Source of the DNA: Planctomycetota bacterium | GTDB taxonomy: Bacteria > Planctomycetota > MHYJ01 > WSZJ01 > JACPWG01 | Assembly (NCBI GenBank): GCA_016197205.1 | Contig: JACPWG010000091.1 | Location: forward strand, 60,907-124,906 | DNA: 64,000 nt | Reading direction: 5' to 3' | In this document: positions 27,076 to 35,616 of the stretch, in pieces | Layout: each line of letters opens with the position of its first letter | How positions within the stretch are numbered: position 1 is the first letter of the stretch | Translations under genes and position numbers: made by a program | The notes under the pieces: generated by a model | Seen by the model: the letters and a program-made list of their open reading frames with translations, nothing else | Databases searched by the model: none | What the model was told of the DNA's origin: nothing

Positions 27076-28737
27076 ATGTTGCGCGCCTGCGTAGTCGTGT
27101 TGGGGTTTGTCTCCGCGCTTTCGGGGTGCGCCACGACCTCAGCCCAGCCGGCCGTGAACCTCCGCTGGAAGTTCGCGGTCGGGGACAAGCAAGTGTACCG
27201 CTGGGAGATGAGAAAGCAGATCAGGGACAGGATGACAGGGGACGTCAGCAAGGACCTCGAGACTCAGGACAGCCTCGGCATGGATTACACGCTGGAAGTG
27301 CTGGCGTGGGACGGCATGCACGCTACGATCGAAAAGACAATCAACCGCATATGGTTCTCGCGACGAGAAGGGCCGATTGTTCTTGTTGACTTCGATACGG
27401 ATCGGAACGGCGCGAAGGCAAGCCTCGATCCGAAATTTGCCGAGTTCGCATCCTTGAGGGACTTCGTGGTGCACTACTCGGTAGACGAGCGCAACCAAGT
27501 CGCAAGCCTTCAGTATGTCCACGGAACGCCTCCGACCGGTCGCGACACACCCTCGGCAGAGAACCTGGTTCGCGCCTCGTTCCAGAACTACCCCGATCAT
27601 CCCATGAGGGTCGGCGAGCGATGGGAATCGGACCAGAGCGTCGCCTTTGGCGATCTTGCGGAGATCTCGTTGGGCCTTGTTCACCGTCTTGATCGTGTCG
27701 AGCGGCTCGACGGTCGTCAAGTCGCGAGAGTGGTAAGGACCGGAAAGGCCAAGTGGAAGCGACCCCCTTCGATAGGTGAGATCGCACTGCGGGGGTTTTC
27801 CACAAGTACCGAACGGTTCGACATCGACGAAGGGGCCTCGCTGGAATGCCACGAGCAGACCGACTTGGAGTTCCATGCCCAAAGTGAGGCGCGTGAATGG
27901 ACGCAGACACAGACCATACATGTGGACAATCGGCGGCTTGATCGCGGACCGGCGACGAGTGCCGAGGGGAGGGGCGAGGCCGCGCCGGCGCCCAAGCCAC
28001 TGGCGGTGCCTACCCCCTACGCCATTCCTGCCGATTCGGCGGCTGCCACCGTTACGGAGGCGATCAGGGCTGCCCTCCATGCGTCCCAAGTACAGCTCGA
28101 ACTGAAAATCGAAGTCAGGAATGATGGAAAATCCGACCCGGTTTCCCAGCGCACGGCGCACTTGACTTACATTCCGCCGGATGTCCAGACGGTCGTTCAG
28201 CTACAGCCAGGTCGAGAAGTCTCGGGGATGGCCAAAGTGGGCCCCTGGGCGGTGGAGTTTGAAAACAAAGAACTGAAGGGTCACGTAGTGTCTGCCGATA
28301 CCCTGAATCTCCCGGCGGGCTCCATCTATTTCGCACCCGAGGGACGACTCAACGGCGCGCAGAATTTGCGGTTCCTTCGGCAAGACTCCCAGGCCGGCAT
28401 CCACTGCAAGGTGTTCGGTTGGGATCTTGCGGACGGAACCGTGGGCACTCGGCGGAGCGTGGAGGTGTGGATAGGCATGGAGGACGGCCTGTTGCACTTC
28501 TATCGAGAGACAGAAATGGGGATTCCGAGCGGCAGCGCGGGGGCCGCCCTCTGCTGCAGTTTCGGCAGCATCCATGTCAAGGGAGACGTTGAACCGCTCG
28601 ATATTCCTGAAATCGCGTACATTTCGCTGGTACGGAAGCTTGCCGAGACGGGGGACACGAAGCGTGCCCACGGTCTGGCTACGATGGGCAAACGGCGCTA
28701 CCCAGAGAGCAAAGAGCTTGTGGAACTAGCGCGGTGA
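27076..28737 (+). CDS. DUF6263-like lipoprotein
   Basis: The 553-residue protein starts with a lipoprotein signal (VVLGFVSALSGC, lipidated Cys about 18). The N-terminal domain begins LRWKFAVGDKQVYRWEM and continues with beta-rich segments (VGERWESD, HRLDRVERLDGRQVARV), the pattern of DUF6263 proteins of planctomycetes, which have no known function. The second half, after a Pro/Ala linker near 300, is a different beta-rich domain I cannot assign. GGAGAAG lies 5 nt before the ATG. It is 85 bp downstream of the kinase-FGE gene in the same direction and could be cotranscribed. Confidence 0.75.
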   Translation: MLRACVVVLGFVSALSGCATTSAQPAVNLRWKFAVGDKQVYRWEMRKQIRDRMTGDVSKDLETQDSLGMDYTLEVLAWDGMHATIEKTINRIWFSRREGPIVLVDFDTDRNGAKASLDPKFAEFASLRDFVVHYSVDERNQVASLQYVHGTPPTGRDTPSAENLVRASFQNYPDHPMRVGERWESDQSVAFGDLAEISLGLVHRLDRVERLDGRQVARVVRTGKAKWKRPPSIGEIALRGFSTSTERFDIDEGASLECHEQTDLEFHAQSEAREWTQTQTIHVDNRRLDRGPATSAEGRGEAAPAPKPLAVPTPYAIPADSAAATVTEAIRAALHASQVQLELKIEVRNDGKSDPVSQRTAHLTYIPPDVQTVVQLQPGREVSGMAKVGPWAVEFENKELKGHVVSADTLNLPAGSIYFAPEGRLNGAQNLRFLRQDSQAGIHCKVFGWDLADGTVGTRRSVEVWIGMEDGLLHFYRETEMGIPSGSAGAALCCSFGSIHVKGDVEPLDIPEIAYISLVRKLAETGDTKRAHGLATMGKRRYPESKELVELAR

Positions 28738-28827
28738 CTGTGCTCCACGCCTTCGGCCCGATTCCGGGCAGTGCGGCGGAAGCCCGCAGCCGATACCCGT
28801 ACGGCGGGCGGTCGATGGCAGGCTGCA

Positions 28828-28855
28828 CCCCAGATTTGAACCATGCCCGAATTGC
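28828..28855. repeat. Half copy of family E terminal repeat
   Basis: GATTTGAACCATGCCCGA occurs here and again at the right end of the element at 61.3-61.4 kb. The other end is absent. An ATG inside it opens a 41-codon frame (MPELQKVKLHAEDGEG) that I do not support as a gene. Confidence 0.5.
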
Positions 28856-29033
28856 AGAAGGTCAAATTGCACGCCGAAGACGGCGAGGGAGGCCAGTCGC
28901 GCGAAGGATTCTGCCTTCTGCGTGAGGGGGCGCCAACGAACTTGGCGCACCGGACGCCGCCGTGCTAAGATGAGGTGGAGGAACGCGGGGCCGGTGCGGG
29001 CCTCCGCTTTCCCACTCAACGTGGAGCCGCTCG

Positions 29034-29163
29034 ATGGACGGTGCTTCCGACCGCGCGCTCGCCCGCCGGGCCGTGGATGCCGGCCTCGTAGACGAGGCCG
29101 TCTTTCTCGAGTGCCTGCGCGAGCAGGAGGCGGAGGCCTCGGCCGGCCGGACCGTCCGATGCC
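29034..29163 (+). pseudogene. N-terminal piece of the following kinase, out of frame
   Basis: An ATG with GTGGAG 9 nt upstream opens SDRALARRAVDAGLVDE and LREQEAEASAGRTV, the same helical module found at the start of the 1576-5421 kinase and of the copy at 21149. At about 29155-29163 the kinase frame, offset by one base, takes over with a Pro/Thr linker (VPPLALTVALPRGTAGAPTP). The start ATG and kinase are therefore separated by a frameshift or base-call error. Confidence 0.6.
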
Positions 29164-29289
29164 CCGACGGTCCCGCCGCTCGCTCTGACGGTTGCACTCC
29201 CGCGCGGTACGGCCGGCGCCCCCACGCCCGACACGCCCACCGTCCTCCGCGCGGACGCGAGGCCGGCCGGCCACGCCACCGAGCCGACG

Positions 29290-32200
29290 ATGGTTACCGC
29301 CGATCGCGCCGGTGACCACGGTGACCACGGTGACCACGGTGACCACGGTGACCACGGTGACCACGGTGACCACGGTGACCACGGCGACCACGGCGACCAA
29401 CGTGGCGACGGCGACGCCAAGCACACGACCGACGCGGGCCCGGAGAGCGGGCCGACCGTCGCCTGGAACGCGGCCGCAGTCTCCCCACGCGACGGCACGC
29501 ATCGGCTCGGCGACCGCTTCGGCCGCTACGTCATCCAGTCCGAAATCGCGCGCGGCGGCATGGGCGCCGTCTACCGTGCCCTCGACACCCAGCTCCATCG
29601 CGTGGTCGCCCTCAAAGTCATGCTCTCCAGCGAGGCGCACGCCGAGGAGGCCAAGCAGCGCTTCCAGCGCGAGGGCATGCTCGCCGCCCGTCTCCACCAC
29701 CCCAACATCGTGCCCATTTACGACGTAGGGGAGGTCGACGGAAAGCTCTACTTCACGATGGAGCTGATCCACGGGGAAAGCCTGCTCGCGGTCCAGCGCC
29801 GCATGGGCGTTCTTCCGCCGCGCGCCGCGCTCAAACTCGCACGCGACGTCGCGCGCGCGCTCGCCTACGCACACGAGGAAGGGGTCATCCACCGCGACAT
29901 CAAGCCCGCCAACCTCCTGCTCACCGCCGCAGGCGCCCCGCTCGCCACCAAGCGCCGCGAGCGCGACACCGACCTCTCCCTCGCAGGCGCGCTGACCGCG
30001 TCGTATCGCGTCCTCATCTCCGACTTCGGCCTCGCGAAGGACGTCGCCGCCGAGACGCAGCTCACGCGCACCGGCAGCGCGATGGGCACGCCGATGTACA
30101 TGTCCCCCGAGCAGGCGGCCGGGGACCTCGACCGGCTGGGGCCCGCCACCGACATCTACTCGCTCGGCGCGGTCCTCTACGAGCTGCTCTGCGGCAAACC
30201 GCCCTTCACCGGCACGGACGCCCTGCGCCTCCTCGCCCTCATCCAGCTCTCCGACCCCGCGCCCCTCCGCACGCGCGTCCCCGGGCTCCACCCGGACGCC
30301 GAGACGATCGTGGCCCGCGCGATGGAAAAGGACCCCCGCCGCCGCTACGCCTCGGCAAAGGACCTCGCCGACGACCTCGACCGTTACCTCGCCGGCGAGG
30401 TGATCCTCGCCAGACCCGCGGGCCGGGTCGAGCGCTTCTGGCGGCAGGCGAAGCGCCACCGCGAGCTGCTCGCCTCCAGCGCAGCGGCCGCGCTCCTCCT
30501 CGTCGGCGTCATCGCGTATTTCACGCTCGGCCCGCGCGTGCGCGCCTGGCGCGCCGAACGCGCCGCCGCTGCCGATCGCGCCGAGCGGAGCGCACAGGCC
30601 CACACGCGGGTCGGCGAGGCGCGCGCCGCGCTCGCCTCCGGCGCCATTGACCGTGCGATCGTCCTCGCCCGCGCCGTCACCGAGGACTTCGCCGAGGCCC
30701 AGCGTCTCGGCGAGGACGTGGGCGTGCTCGAGGCCTTCGACCTCCTCGTCGAGGCGTACGCAAAAAAAGGCGACTCCGCCGCCGCCCTCCGCGAGCGCTA
30801 CCGTTCGTACCGCGCCGCGATCGGGTCGCCGAGCACCGACGCCTACCTCCTGAAGGTGGCCGCGGAGCTGATCGACCGCGACCGCTGCGACGAGGCCCTG
30901 CCCCTCGTGCGACAGGCCCTTCGCCGCACGAAGACGCCGGCCGGCGTCGCGGAGACGGAGTACTGGATGGGACGCGCGCTCGAAGGCACGCTCGACCTCC
31001 CCGGCGCCTTCGCCCACCTCACCCGCGCGCTCGCCGGCGACCGGCTCCCCGCCGCGCTCCGGAAGGCGTGCACGGAGCACCGGGCGTTCTGCGCGGATTT
31101 CGCCCGCCCGGTCCAGCCGGTCCCCGATTTTCTCCTCGCCGCCGACGTCGACGGGGACGGCCGGCTCGACGCCGTCGGGCGGCGCGGACGCGGTCTCTTC
31201 TTCGGCTCGGTCGAGAAGGGCCGGATCACCGAGCGCGGGCGCGTGGAACTCGCCGTCGACATCACTTCGGCCTGTCTCCTGCCCGCGCCCCCCACGGCGG
31301 TGGGGCCGGCGACGCTCGTGGTTCTCGGCCAGGCGGAGCACGAGTCCCGCTTTTGGCTCGTCGGTTGGGACGGGACGGCCTGGAAGGAACTCGCGGCGGC
31401 GACGCTGGACGCCCGATCGACCCAAGTCGAGTTCGGCGACCTCGACGGCGACGGCAGGCCGGAAGTCGCGTTCGGCCTCGCGCACGAGTTCGGGGTCGTC
31501 CGGGTCTTCACCTGGGACGCGTCCGCGAAGACGCTCGTCGAACGGGCGGTCCTGCGCCCCGCGTCGGTGCTCAGCCGCGTCCTCTTCGCGGATCTCGACG
31601 GCGACGGCTCGGACGAGCTCCTGGTCCTCTGCAACGAATGGAACGCCTACGGCGTCGCCGTGCACTCGTGGGACAAGGCGCGCGGGCGACTCGTCGAAAG
31701 GTCGCTCACCCGGCTGGGCAACCTGACCTCCGCGATCCGCCTGGACACACCCGGCGGCCGGCCGCGACTCCTCGTCGGCAACGCCTGGGAGGAGACCAAG
31801 CTCTACCCGCTCCGGAAGGGGATGAAGTCCGACGAGTTCGAAAAGACCTATCGCCCGCCGGGCGTCTATCTCCTCACGCCCCGCCCGGACCTGGGCTTCG
31901 ACGTGGCCCCATTGGCCGCGGCATCCTGGGCGGACGGCGCGAATGTCGGCGGACGGGTCTGGAGCGCGGCCCCGCGGGCCGGCCCGTTCCTCGCCTGCGA
32001 GGTCGAACGCGGCGGCACCCGGGTCGGCTGGACGGAGCCGTTGCCGGACCCCGCCCGGGAGGCGAAGGGCGAACGCGAGCTTCGCATTTACCGGGGCGGG
32101 GATTTCGGGCGCCCCTTCACGGTTTTTCGTTCGGCGCTGCGAGGCTCGCTCCGCGTCGTCACTGACTTCAGGGACGTCGATGGGGACGGCGTTCCCGAGA

Positions 32201-34203
32201 TGCTCGTGAGCGGGCCGGAGCAGAGCCTCTGCCTGGCCGCGCTGGACCCCGCAACGACGGAGGGGACGGGCGCCACGGGCGCGACGGGGACCACGGGGAC
32301 GGCGACTGAGGACGCCGCGCGAAACTCGCTCTCCCGGGACCCGGTTCTGGATTTTGCGAACGCCGCTGAACTGGCAGGTGAGGCCCTCGCGGACGAGACG
32401 CTGTCCGCCTACACGGAAGTCGCCGAGCACGCGAAGCTCCCCGGCGAAATCGAGGAGGCTACGCGCGGTCGCATTCGTTGCCTGGTGCGCCGGGGAAAGG
32501 CGGAGGAGGCGGTCGCCTGCGCCTTGCGCTTCGCAGACGACTTTTCCCAGGCAGAGGCCGCCCTGCTCGCGGACGCGGTGCGCGTGCTGGACCGCGCACG
32601 CCTGTGGAAACCCGCGGGCGAAGTGGCCGCGCGACTGCTGCGCGCGCCCGACGTGCCCGCCGAGGAACGGCGCCGGCTCGTGCGGACCTCGGCCGCCCTT
32701 CACGCCCTGGCCGGCCTCCAGACGAGCGAAAAGCTCCTCGGCCCGGGCGCGCCCCCCCGCGACTGGCTGGCCACCTCGCCGCTCTGCGTGTCGCGGGACA
32801 CCGAGGGCGGGTGGGCGCTTCAAGGTTGCGGAGGGCGCACCGACCTCCTGCTCTGCCCCTTCCGCATCGACGGTGCCTGGCGCCTCGCGGCGAGCATTCC
32901 GGAGGCTCGACAGTCGTGGGGTACGGAGCTCTACGTCGGCCTCGACGCGGGCGGCCTCCAGGGCTGGGCCGACTTCGAGGTCCCGAACCAGCGGTTCGGT
33001 CTCCGCGCGTTCGGAGAGACGAATTTCCCGTTGAACGTCGTCCTGCAAAACGTGCTGGGTTCGGGCAGGAACGGGGAGTTCTGGCTGCACGCCGGAGATC
33101 CGTGGACGGCGCCGCTCCGGGCCGAGCTGTCGTACGTGCCGCACCACGGCGAGGCGGTGCTGTGCGTGCAGGGCGGTCCTTTCGGCGAGGGCACGCGGAC
33201 CTCGGAGCAGAACGCCGGCAGCCTCCAGGGGAAGGTCTTCGTCGAGTTGAGACTGGGCGGCAGATCGAGCGCCGAATATCGGGCGACGTACCGCGTGGAC
33301 GAATTGGCGCTCGGCTGCACGGCCGGCCAGTTCGGGCCCGCCGTGTGCAAACCGGTCACCGCCGTCGAGCACGTCCTCCTGGCGAACGGTCGCTGGATCC
33401 AGGGGCGTGCGGAGGAGGCCCTCGCCCTCTACGACCGGGCGAGCACGCTCGCGGACCTGGACCGGACGCGCGAAGACGCGGGGCGGGGTGCGAAGCTCCC
33501 GTCCGCGTGGGACGCGGTTTCCCCGAACGACCTGGCGCGCTGGGTGCATGTGGACGCGCGGTTCTATCGGGGCCTGCTCCGGGCGGTGGGCGGTGAGGAC
33601 GCGGGCGCACGCGCGGACCTGGCGAAGGCGTGGGAGCTGTCGGCGGGGCGCTGCGCGAAACTGGTGGAGCTGTACGCGGGGCCGTTGCTCGCATCGCGGC
33701 CCGCGGAGGTCGCGGCCCTGCGCGGTTTTTGGCGGGCGCGAAACGGGGAGCCGGACCGCGCGGGTCGGGACGCGTGGGCGGCGGCGACGATGCGGGAGGC
33801 CGGACCGCTCGCGACGGAAGTGCTGGTGGAAGGCGCGTCGCCGGCGCCGGTCGACGTCCTCGTCGCGGCCGTCGTGGAGCCGGGGAGCGCCGCGGCGGAG
33901 TCCGGGCTGCGGGTGGGGGACTGTCTGCTGGGCGTTGACGGCCGGCCGATCGAATCGGGAGAGGCGTTGAAAACGCTGCTCCGCGACGCGGCGGAAGCCG
34001 GCAAGCAACGGGTGACGCTCACCGTGCTGCGGGGGGAGCAGGTCGTGAGTCTTGAGGTTCCGGCGAGACTCGTCGGGGTCTCGCTGGGGTTCGGCCGCCT
34101 CTATCGGATCGCATGGCGCGAGCCGGCGGGGGCGCCGTCGACCCCTCCCGCGTCGACGCCCACGCCGGGTCGAGACGGTGGCGGGGGGGATGGGGGCAAG
34201 TGA
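29290..34203 (+). CDS. Ser/Thr kinase with TPR, FG-GAP repeats and a C-terminal PDZ domain
   Basis: From the first in-frame ATG this is 1637 residues, but that ATG has no ribosome site and the natural start is probably 29034 across a frameshift. After a (GDH)n tract the kinase runs about 75-350: ARGGMG, K109, HRD 201-203, DFG 245-247, with an unusual 27-residue insert between HRD-KPAN and DFG. One membrane span lies at about 393-412. TPR-like helices follow, then four FG-GAP/VCBS calcium loops (DVDGDGRLD about 619, DLDGDGRPE about 718, DLDGDGSDE about 769, DVDGDGVPE about 962), a Gly-Thr-rich linker and a long uncharacterised middle. The end is a PDZ-like domain (PGSAAAESGLRVGDCLLGVD, about 1530-1610). 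All kinase residues are present. Confidence 0.88.
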   Translation: MVTADRAGDHGDHGDHGDHGDHGDHGDHGDHGDHGDQRGDGDAKHTTDAGPESGPTVAWNAAAVSPRDGTHRLGDRFGRYVIQSEIARGGMGAVYRALDTQLHRVVALKVMLSSEAHAEEAKQRFQREGMLAARLHHPNIVPIYDVGEVDGKLYFTMELIHGESLLAVQRRMGVLPPRAALKLARDVARALAYAHEEGVIHRDIKPANLLLTAAGAPLATKRRERDTDLSLAGALTASYRVLISDFGLAKDVAAETQLTRTGSAMGTPMYMSPEQAAGDLDRLGPATDIYSLGAVLYELLCGKPPFTGTDALRLLALIQLSDPAPLRTRVPGLHPDAETIVARAMEKDPRRRYASAKDLADDLDRYLAGEVILARPAGRVERFWRQAKRHRELLASSAAAALLLVGVIAYFTLGPRVRAWRAERAAAADRAERSAQAHTRVGEARAALASGAIDRAIVLARAVTEDFAEAQRLGEDVGVLEAFDLLVEAYAKKGDSAAALRERYRSYRAAIGSPSTDAYLLKVAAELIDRDRCDEALPLVRQALRRTKTPAGVAETEYWMGRALEGTLDLPGAFAHLTRALAGDRLPAALRKACTEHRAFCADFARPVQPVPDFLLAADVDGDGRLDAVGRRGRGLFFGSVEKGRITERGRVELAVDITSACLLPAPPTAVGPATLVVLGQAEHESRFWLVGWDGTAWKELAAATLDARSTQVEFGDLDGDGRPEVAFGLAHEFGVVRVFTWDASAKTLVERAVLRPASVLSRVLFADLDGDGSDELLVLCNEWNAYGVAVHSWDKARGRLVERSLTRLGNLTSAIRLDTPGGRPRLLVGNAWEETKLYPLRKGMKSDEFEKTYRPPGVYLLTPRPDLGFDVAPLAAASWADGANVGGRVWSAAPRAGPFLACEVERGGTRVGWTEPLPDPAREAKGERELRIYRGGDFGRPFTVFRSALRGSLRVVTDFRDVDGDGVPEMLVSGPEQSLCLAALDPATTEGTGATGATGTTGTATEDAARNSLSRDPVLDFANAAELAGEALADETLSAYTEVAEHAKLPGEIEEATRGRIRCLVRRGKAEEAVACALRFADDFSQAEAALLADAVRVLDRARLWKPAGEVAARLLRAPDVPAEERRRLVRTSAALHALAGLQTSEKLLGPGAPPRDWLATSPLCVSRDTEGGWALQGCGGRTDLLLCPFRIDGAWRLAASIPEARQSWGTELYVGLDAGGLQGWADFEVPNQRFGLRAFGETNFPLNVVLQNVLGSGRNGEFWLHAGDPWTAPLRAELSYVPHHGEAVLCVQGGPFGEGTRTSEQNAGSLQGKVFVELRLGGRSSAEYRATYRVDELALGCTAGQFGPAVCKPVTAVEHVLLANGRWIQGRAEEALALYDRASTLADLDRTREDAGRGAKLPSAWDAVSPNDLARWVHVDARFYRGLLRAVGGEDAGARADLAKAWELSAGRCAKLVELYAGPLLASRPAEVAALRGFWRARNGEPDRAGRDAWAAATMREAGPLATEVLVEGASPAPVDVLVAAVVEPGSAAAESGLRVGDCLLGVDGRPIESGEALKTLLRDAAEAGKQRVTLTVLRGEQVVSLEVPARLVGVSLGFGRLYRIAWREPAGAPSTPPASTPTPGRDGGGGDGGK
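29311..29400. repeat. 9-bp coding tandem repeat, ten units
   Basis: Ten units of GGTGACCAC follow one another (the last two are GGCGACCAC and GGCGACCAA), encoding Gly-Asp-His nine times and Gly-Asp-Gln once near the kinase N-terminus. Units are nearly identical at DNA level, which suggests slippage expansion. The period preserves the frame. Confidence 0.95.
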
Positions 34204-34280
34204 GGCCGAGCGCGAAACCTCGCTTTTTGGGCACGTCGATGTCGTGCCCCCACACGCAGCGACCATTGGAGGATCGTCCG

Positions 34281-35477
34281 ATGATCCGCGCTTCCGCCTT
34301 CGGGTGCGCGTTTGTCCTCCTCGTCGCGGGGACGCAACTCTCCGCGCAGGAACTCAACGAAAAGACCTACGCAAGCCGGCGCACGTTCCTGCTCCCGAAG
34401 CCCGACGAGCTGCGCTGGGAAAAAATCGCCTGGCGGCCCAAACTGTGGGATGCGGTGATCGAGGCGCACAGGGTGAAAAAGCCGATCCTGCTCTGGACGA
34501 TGAACGGCCACCCGCTCGCCTGCACCTGAAACAACGGCGTGCGGGGCAGACGGTCCGTCTGGTCCGATCCCGGTGTGCAGGCGCTCGTGACGAACAACTT
34601 CGTGCCGGCCGCCGATGAAGTGTGGCGGTTGCAGAACGAGCCCGGACCCGAGTCCGAGGTCTTCATGCGCTCCGCGAACGTCGGTCATTACGCCAACCTG
34701 CCGAACACCCGGCAGGGCATCTACGTTTTCGCGCCGAACGGGCTCTTCCTGGCGTCCATCAATTCCAACGAGGCGGACGAAGTGGAAGCCATGCTCCGGA
34801 GGGGGCTCGCCAAGTGGGCAAAGGTCCCCGCAGGCGAGCGCTACCTCGCGAAAGATCCCGCGCCGATGGCTTCACGGCTCGCGCGGCCCGAGAAGGAGTA
34901 CCCGGTCGGAGGCCTTGTCCTGCGCGTCGTCTCGCGCGACCTGCCCGAGGCGAAGCCGGCCGCGGACTGGCGCGGCAAGGCATGGAATCAGGACTTCGCC
35001 TGGTTTCGCAAGGAGGAGGCGCGCGCCTTTCTGCCGCAGAGTCCGGCCAAGGGCGCGAAGACGAACGTGCCGCGCCCGCTGGTCGAAAGGCTCGCGCGGT
35101 TCCACCTCGTCGACAATGTCCGCGGCCAGACGTCGGCCTACGGCGAGGGCACGATCCAGAAGGCCGTGTTGGTCGCCGAGGTGGAAGCGGTCGACGCGGG
35201 AAAAGTAAGCCTTCGACTGAGCGGGGAAACCAAAGTCGTCGAGGGGACGCGAGGGGTCGAGGTCCGCCTGCTTGGCTCGGGCGAATACGACACCGCCGCG
35301 CAGCGCTTCCTGAAGTTCGAAATGGTCGCGCTCGGCACGCGCTGGGGCCGGACGCAGTTCAACTTCCGGCAGGACGAGGAGGCCCCCTCCCCTATCGGCT
35401 TCCTGCTCACGCAGGCCGGCGACACGCCCGCGGAGCACGTGGCCCCGGCGTTCCACTACGAATACGGCTGGCGCTAG
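34281..35477 (+). CDS. Secreted thioredoxin-like protein with in-frame TGA (candidate selenoprotein)
   Basis: ATG 34281 has TGGAGGA 7 nt upstream and opens a signal peptide (ASAFGCAFVLLVAGTQLSA). At 34527 an in-frame TGA (codon 83) interrupts a conserved-looking stretch: KKPILLWTMNGHPLACT, TGA, NNGVRGRRSVWSDPGVQ. The frame then stays open for 315 codons of plausible protein, giving 398 residues if read through. The position suits the redox motif of a thioredoxin-like fold, C81-T82-U83. A hairpin directly after the TGA fits a bacterial SECIS. The next start-like codon, GTG 34539, has no ribosome site and would lack the signal peptide. The second half (LVAEVEAVDAGKVSLRLSGE) is beta-rich and unassigned. 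Alternatives are a Cys-to-stop mutation or a base-call error. Confidence 0.72.
34527..34566 (+). promoter_or_regulatory. Possible bacterial SECIS after the in-frame TGA
   Basis: After TGA 34527-34529 the RNA can form a perfect 6-bp stem, CAGACG (34547-34552) and CGTCTG (34556-34561), around the loop GUC. Three more pairs are possible below a bulge. The loop starts with G, 24 nt after the TGA, inside the 16-37 nt window described for bacterial SECIS elements. No calculation was run. Confidence 0.5.
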
Positions 35478-35497
35478 TTCGCGACCTTTCAAGTTGC

Positions 35498-35545
35498 GTG
35501 ACGATTTTTTTGACAGGATAACAGGATAGACAGGATGCAAAAGGA
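35498..35545. repeat. Low-GC GACAGGATAACAGGAT spacer repeat
   Basis: The spacer holds GACAGGATAACAGGATAGAC followed by another AGGAT, after a T-run. It is a low-GC word repeat between convergent genes and could help termination. Confidence 0.6.
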
Positions 35546-35616
35546 GCCATCCAGTTGATCCCGTGATCCGGTCAAAATGCGTTACCGAGCTTGCGTATTG
35601 CGGTACGATACCCCCG

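Noticed and set aside
29290..29292. ATG 29290 as the true start of the large kinase
   Set aside because: It has no ribosome site and omits the family's N-terminal module and linker; ATG 29034 with GTGGAG is more natural, though out of frame now.
28726..34266. A minus-strand open frame of about 1846 codons opposite the large kinase
   Set aside because: It is the antisense shadow of a GC-rich gene: its sequence is Arg/Glu/Gly-rich with no domains, while the plus strand carries an intact kinase and FG-GAP motifs.
34539..35477. Independent gene starting at GTG 34539 after a stop
   Set aside because: There is no ribosome site, the start would fall inside the thioredoxin-like motif, and the signal peptide would be lost; the upstream frame is coding-like up to the TGA.
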